From: Streptomyces spiroverticillatus
Lineage (GTDB): Bacteria; Actinomycetota; Actinomycetes; Streptomycetales; Streptomycetaceae
Reading direction: 5' to 3'
Assembly (NCBI GenBank): GCA_014650415.1
Contig: BMUX01000014.1
Coordinates: forward strand, 1-64,000
DNA length: 64,000 bases
Shown here: piece after piece, positions 63,401 through 64,000 of the stretch
How the letters are laid out: each line of letters starts with the position of its first letter
Position numbering within the stretch: position 1 is the first letter of the stretch
Notes under the pieces: model-generated
What the model was told of the DNA's origin: nothing
The model's database searches: none
What the model saw: only the letters and a program-made list of their open reading frames with translations
Position numbers and translations under genes: made by a program

Positions 63401-63998
63401 CCGGGAGGTGGCCGGGGTCGGCGAGGCGCAGGATGCCGGCGTCGCGCACCTCCACGCCCTTGGGGCGACCGGTGCTGCCGGAGGTGTAGAAGAGGAAGGA
63501 GACCGGGGCGGCGACGGTGTCGTGCCATCCCGTGGCGCGGGCACGCGCGAGCAGCTCGCTGGCGGTCAAGGAGGTTGTGCCCGGCGGCAGTTCGCCTTCG
63601 GCGGGGGGATTCCCGTCGGCGTGCACGACAACCTCGCTGGAGGCGTCGGCGAGGATGTGCCGTCGCCGCTCCGGCGGGCTCTGCGCGTCCAGCGGAACGA
63701 CCACGGCTCCGGCGCGCAGCACGCCGAGCATGACGCAGACCAGTTGCCAGGAGCGCGGCAGGCACACGGCGACGGTCTGGCCCGGGCGGACGCCGTGCGC
63801 GTGCAGCGCGTGGGCCACGGAGCCGCTGAGTGCGTCGAGTTCCGCGTACGTGAGACGGCGTGCGCCGTCGAGGACGGCGGGCACGGAGGGGTGGCGGCGG
63901 GCGACGTCCAGGACGGACGCGGCCAGGCCGGGCGCGCCGGGCTCCGTGGGGAGGGGTGCGGGGGTGCTTGCGGCGCGCGGGAGTGTCGTGTCGCTCAT
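54384..63998 (-). CDS. Hybrid NRPS-PKS, A-T-C-A-T-KS-KR-ACP-TE (detoxin/rimosamide-like)
   Basis: 3204 residues; ATG 63998 is two bases from the window end, so the start is provisional. Domains by visible motifs: A1 ~20-510 ('FYTSGSTGRPKG', 'NVYGPTEAT', 'NANGKVDRAAL'); T1 ~535-605 ('VGGDSLKAL'); C ~620-1065 (HHIAVDG); A2 ~1085-1620 ('FTSGSTGTPKG', 'NHYGPTETH'); T2 ~1635-1705 (AGATSLGL); KS ~1745-2165 (Cys in 'QAACSSSL', His in 'EAHGTGTP' and 'KSQIGHLGA'); no acyltransferase; KR ~2470-2800 ('GGTGGIGRAL', 'FDYAAANG'); ACP ~2830-2910 (GADSL); TE ~2925-3190 ('GWSFGAW', late His). There is no leading C domain, so it starts a chain or accepts a partner in trans. It predicts an aliphatic amino acid, proline and one beta-hydroxy ketide, released by TE. 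Confidence 0.95.
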   Translation of the reverse strand: MSDTTLPRAASTPAPLPTEPGAPGLAASVLDVARRHPSVPAVLDGARRLTYAELDALSGSVAHALHAHGVRPGQTVAVCLPRSWQLVCVMLGVLRAGAVVVPLDAQSPPERRRHILADASSEVVVHADGNPPAEGELPPGTTSLTASELLARARATGWHDTVAAPVSFLFYTSGSTGRPKGVEVRDAGILRLADPGHLPVAEGARYACLSNPAFDALSFEVWVPLLTGGSCVILRDETAQTPEALAAALARLRIDVLFLTVALFNAVVDKVPHCFSGIVQVLVGGEQLNADLIRRWYAHNSTSTTQLHNVYGPTEATTFALSHPIPRDVDTDLIPIGRPLPGTHALAVVDGSRLAEPGEIAELHLAGPALAAGYRNLPKETARRFVTLPWYDGGAQRHYRTGDLVRRDAEGRYTYVERADRQVKVRGFRIEPGELERCVTAHPAVRQAYVCTARDTHGVNELLAYVVLGAPLSYDDFTRHLAAGLPTYMRPHRVHLVDALPLNANGKVDRAALLRDGGAPWRAGHEDRAEAEGELSSEQNELLRIAAAVIGVDDLRLSDRWTAVGGDSLKALRLRFEVRRRWGVELPQELVLRTDLARLAAVIDGGTGVGGPSPYPVPAAAAGARSAPATAEQERLWLLQQQDPRSLAYQVPLAFQVDGTPDLSALRQALRALVARHPALRTSFVATRDGLRQEMGESYDPWWEQEDPAAILTEPFDLSHARLLRACWTPDTRSDGGTLSLTLHHIAVDGWSLNILFTDFSRLYAEALSGAAPAADTGDADTRDAGSATRTPLDFAGWQQQWHASDAYAHLRQELCAVYAEFEADADESTFNGPLEPVRTRQDHGRTTGRLLHTSLDAGRRAALDRLCGELGLTRFQVLLSVYAWSLFGVTGRTRMRMAGPVAGRPVEEFGDGVGMFANTMLLPVEVTADESLRTQVMRLAAQAQAVLDHQEVALADALADLPAPAQGGSERRTPFDFLFVLENTDFGALTLPGCRIRPRWVEPAAAKCPLTLSVLTPGGEPDPGRTGLDCLWEYDADHFEASEVAAVADLFRRGLDLLTRVPRPDSPVPTLAALIAPYRDRLPDPGRAAPVPAAFTTVAEGFAQQVARTPRAIALVTPEGDRTFTYAELDRQAARLAAELADAHPFAVPDDGAPRCVALHLAPSVEHVVGLLALARLHLTAVPLDPSYPPALLRQILETAAPLCVLVPPDAGGDPLAGIAPPSLPRRPVVLAPHGQGPQDALQETAPTTLAPPRPLYMLFTSGSTGTPKGVQVPDSTVCNLIHWQRESGGLAAAAVTQQFSMLSFDVSFQEIFSTLCGGGRLHLVRPQWRQDAPALLDQLESAGAQRLFLPYVALQLLAEHGVRLGRYPSRLREVVTAGEQLLCTDAIKSWFAGLPEARLFNHYGPTETHVVSALCLEGDPAHWPARPSVGRPVAGAWLRVVDDTGRRLPPGRPGHLLIGGTMVTRCYAGDSTLNEERFVDVPGAGTFYRSGDLARFDPDGLLHCLGRDDQQIKRSGFRLELGQIESALLQHPDVVNAVVVCDDGAPWASGQQEGALQDGGPQQGTRLVACLQTREGAVPFSHADLNRHLAPLLPSYVRVDRFRVSAHLPLTPSGKLDRRAALRAPAQDLSPLAAAPAAAPVVLSTREARLTGLFEEVLGLPIGRDERFFDAGATSLGLMRFHLRCTAEPDLRFSVPDLFEHVSIGRLAAFLDSRPSPDTGPSPDTGPSPDTGATAADASEPVAVVGMAVRVPGADDLAAFWELIRSGSRGIEHFDAPEGIVGARSQMSELLSFDPEHFGISRQEARLMDPQQRHLLMSCVQALAHAGISGTDRSDPGAVPGPRVGLVAGCGENTYFQTMLREADPELLPDGFQLALHHEKDFLTTKVAYHLDLTGPAFTVQAACSSSLVAVHMAAGLLRQGDAEVMMAGGVLVDTLLTDGYPRRTQHIFSEDGHCRGFSDDATGTIGASGVGVVVLKRLSDARRDGDTVYAVLGGSAVNNDGAQKLSYSAPSLPGQREVIRAALHRSGRTAADLGYVEAHGTGTPMGDPVEVGALRQALGLSGEDRCALASVKSQIGHLGAAAGVVGLVRAVLAVHHAVIPPQVDFRRLNPQIGADAAPFRIPAEAVRWPTGRPRVAAVSSFGIGGTNAHVILEAGPPHTDAAHVPPPEVPSCLVLSANSEQALREDAARIAGHLAARPASYARILRHLQAGRPARRLRLAAVCADAADAVAWLRTVADGGVRPTQVPGHARTTDGQPSTDSASPDHLYAPEHTPDDLVRAWSDGHGVRWPEGPAAAPWDFPPPAFALAEYDFERARQDAEAADPQAHWPARLPEDQWLHQPHWVRLSRAGDAPGPAARRPLLVVMAGEPPARDTLRPFEALYDRVVLAVAADAFEAVATDRFEVAPADPDSLRALLEAVVPPGTGPAEVDWLHALPLAASEPGPLGAAALARARWACLDTPAALLRAAAELPRPVRLRPWWLSYGAQPVEGPVERPESGLLAGAAQVPAQEGVGDGRWLDLPDGELSPWIPALLGLLSGAQDTALPRRLALRQGYWWHQALLPVTLPEPAATPLLPPASGAQDAPPRPATYVVLGGTGGIGRALAAHLLTEAHCRVVLVSRHGQLPSVLAPLADRVELVEADLAAVAPETVLALLEERVSRIDGIVHAVGSPGGALLTGRDAAAMARTTEAKLRGALVVEQVIARHRPAFAVYCSSMSALFGGVGQFDYAAANGLLDGFARHRGGARESTARIALDWDIWSEGGMAADAAHTDARHRAHLAVGMTAAEGRRVFGRALRLQLPHLMVSTTDIDRAPAFYAARDLPATPCAPDASAAPRASTDPDPAARLLGWLCQWLGLAEEELDPDVSLYDYGADSLTMIDLVTKIENHFGTTVELSALSHRVSLTEVLAHLAPPRPDPTPEPQQDVTLEVWQNGTGHDLVCLVHPVGGDIHAYRALVSALDRDLTVCLIADPALRDDALRPARSLAQRARDYRAALQRRFPHGPWRWQLAGWSFGAWVAHAMAAESEAAGRPVEGLHLLDPPPPNAPPRFLAYDEKGIEAVFAQELRLGATATEPGAREPTDGHGHLNRAAQAYAERLGRCCRANLKAMAQHELPRLTRTPSYLWLAADPVPGFPDLGSPSEQLALWKGELSPVEESGVLDTTHYGIVRAPHTATVAAAVRAAARRAPLTPPGGPASHPA
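58797..58850. repeat. Three 18-bp tandem repeats in the T2-KS linker
   Basis: CCCCGTGTC(C/G)GGGGACGG repeats at 58797, 58815 and 58833. Copies 2 and 3 are identical, copy 1 differs at one base. On the coding strand they encode a repeated Ser-Pro-Asp-Thr-Gly-Pro unit, a flexible spacer between the last thiolation domain and the ketosynthase (residues ~1717-1734). Confidence 0.8.
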
Positions 63999-64000
63999 GC

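Noticed and set aside
43517..63998. One single biosynthetic cluster from the ATP-grasp operon to the NRPS-PKS
   Set aside because: About 6 kb of unrelated regulators, membrane protein, hydrolases and a dead protease separate them. Without strain comparison I treat them as independent.

Overview
The window looks like accessory chromosome of a Streptomyces. It is very GC rich, with strong third-position G/C bias, Shine-Dalgarno-led ATG/GTG starts and many small Sec-exported proteins. It also has large AfsR/SARP-type regulators, rare in-frame TTA (bldA) codons, and a high load of insertion-sequence pieces and decayed genes. The IS and pseudogene density (IS630, IS3 and IS5 family remnants, at least eight broken genes) suits a chromosome arm rather than the core. 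No rRNA, tRNA, replication origin or CRISPR array was seen.

Layout. 0-3 kb: the end of an IS630 transposase, a hypothetical gene, and a DUF4041/GIY-YIG protein. 3.4-9 kb: a TTA-containing AfsR-like regulator divergent from five tandem small secreted proteins (one with a hedgehog/DD-peptidase zinc motif, one SH3b, one DUF2690-like). 9.5-17.3 kb: a sugar-nucleotide reductase-like gene, a multiply frameshifted XRE regulator, a 20-codon ORF behind a strong hairpin, a Ser/Thr kinase coupled to a membrane protein, and an IS3 insertion. 17.5-23 kb: decayed membrane genes, a DinB-like protein, two small secreted proteins, an IS5/LuxR patchwork, a frameshifted double GNAT and a CocE/NonD esterase remnant. 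23.2-26.8 kb: a second large BTAD regulator, also with a TTA codon. 27-32 kb: IS3 remnants, an exported protein with two serine protease domains, a ThrE-type exporter and a GNAT. 32.9-40 kb: a putative HTH protein, a winged-helix protein, two SpoIIE/PP2C-type phosphatases and a MarR regulator with a palindrome in its divergent promoter. 40-43.5 kb: a macrolide-type glycosyltransferase, a lipocalin with a coupled upstream small ORF, and a secreted HAD-like protein.

43.5-48.3 kb is a tightly overlapping three-gene operon: ATP-grasp ligase, then a PEP-synthase/PPDK-like dikinase with its phosphohistidine-like segment ahead of its ATP-binding domain, then an MFS transporter. This looks like a small self-contained metabolite-making and export unit. 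48.6-54.4 kb holds a PAS-LuxR regulator, a DUF2165 membrane protein, two penicillin-binding/beta-lactamase-like exported hydrolases (one lacking its third catalytic motif) and a GNAT.

54.4-64 kb is one giant hybrid NRPS-PKS, A-T-C-A-T-KS-(no AT)-KR-ACP-TE. Residues read from the adenylation domains fit a branched aliphatic amino acid (Ile-like) followed by proline. An aliphatic residue, proline and one reduced ketide match the logic of the detoxin/rimosamide depsipeptides. That is the leading interpretation of the right edge, and the partner genes would lie beyond the window. The two TTA-bearing regulators suggest that part of this region is tied to bldA-dependent development.
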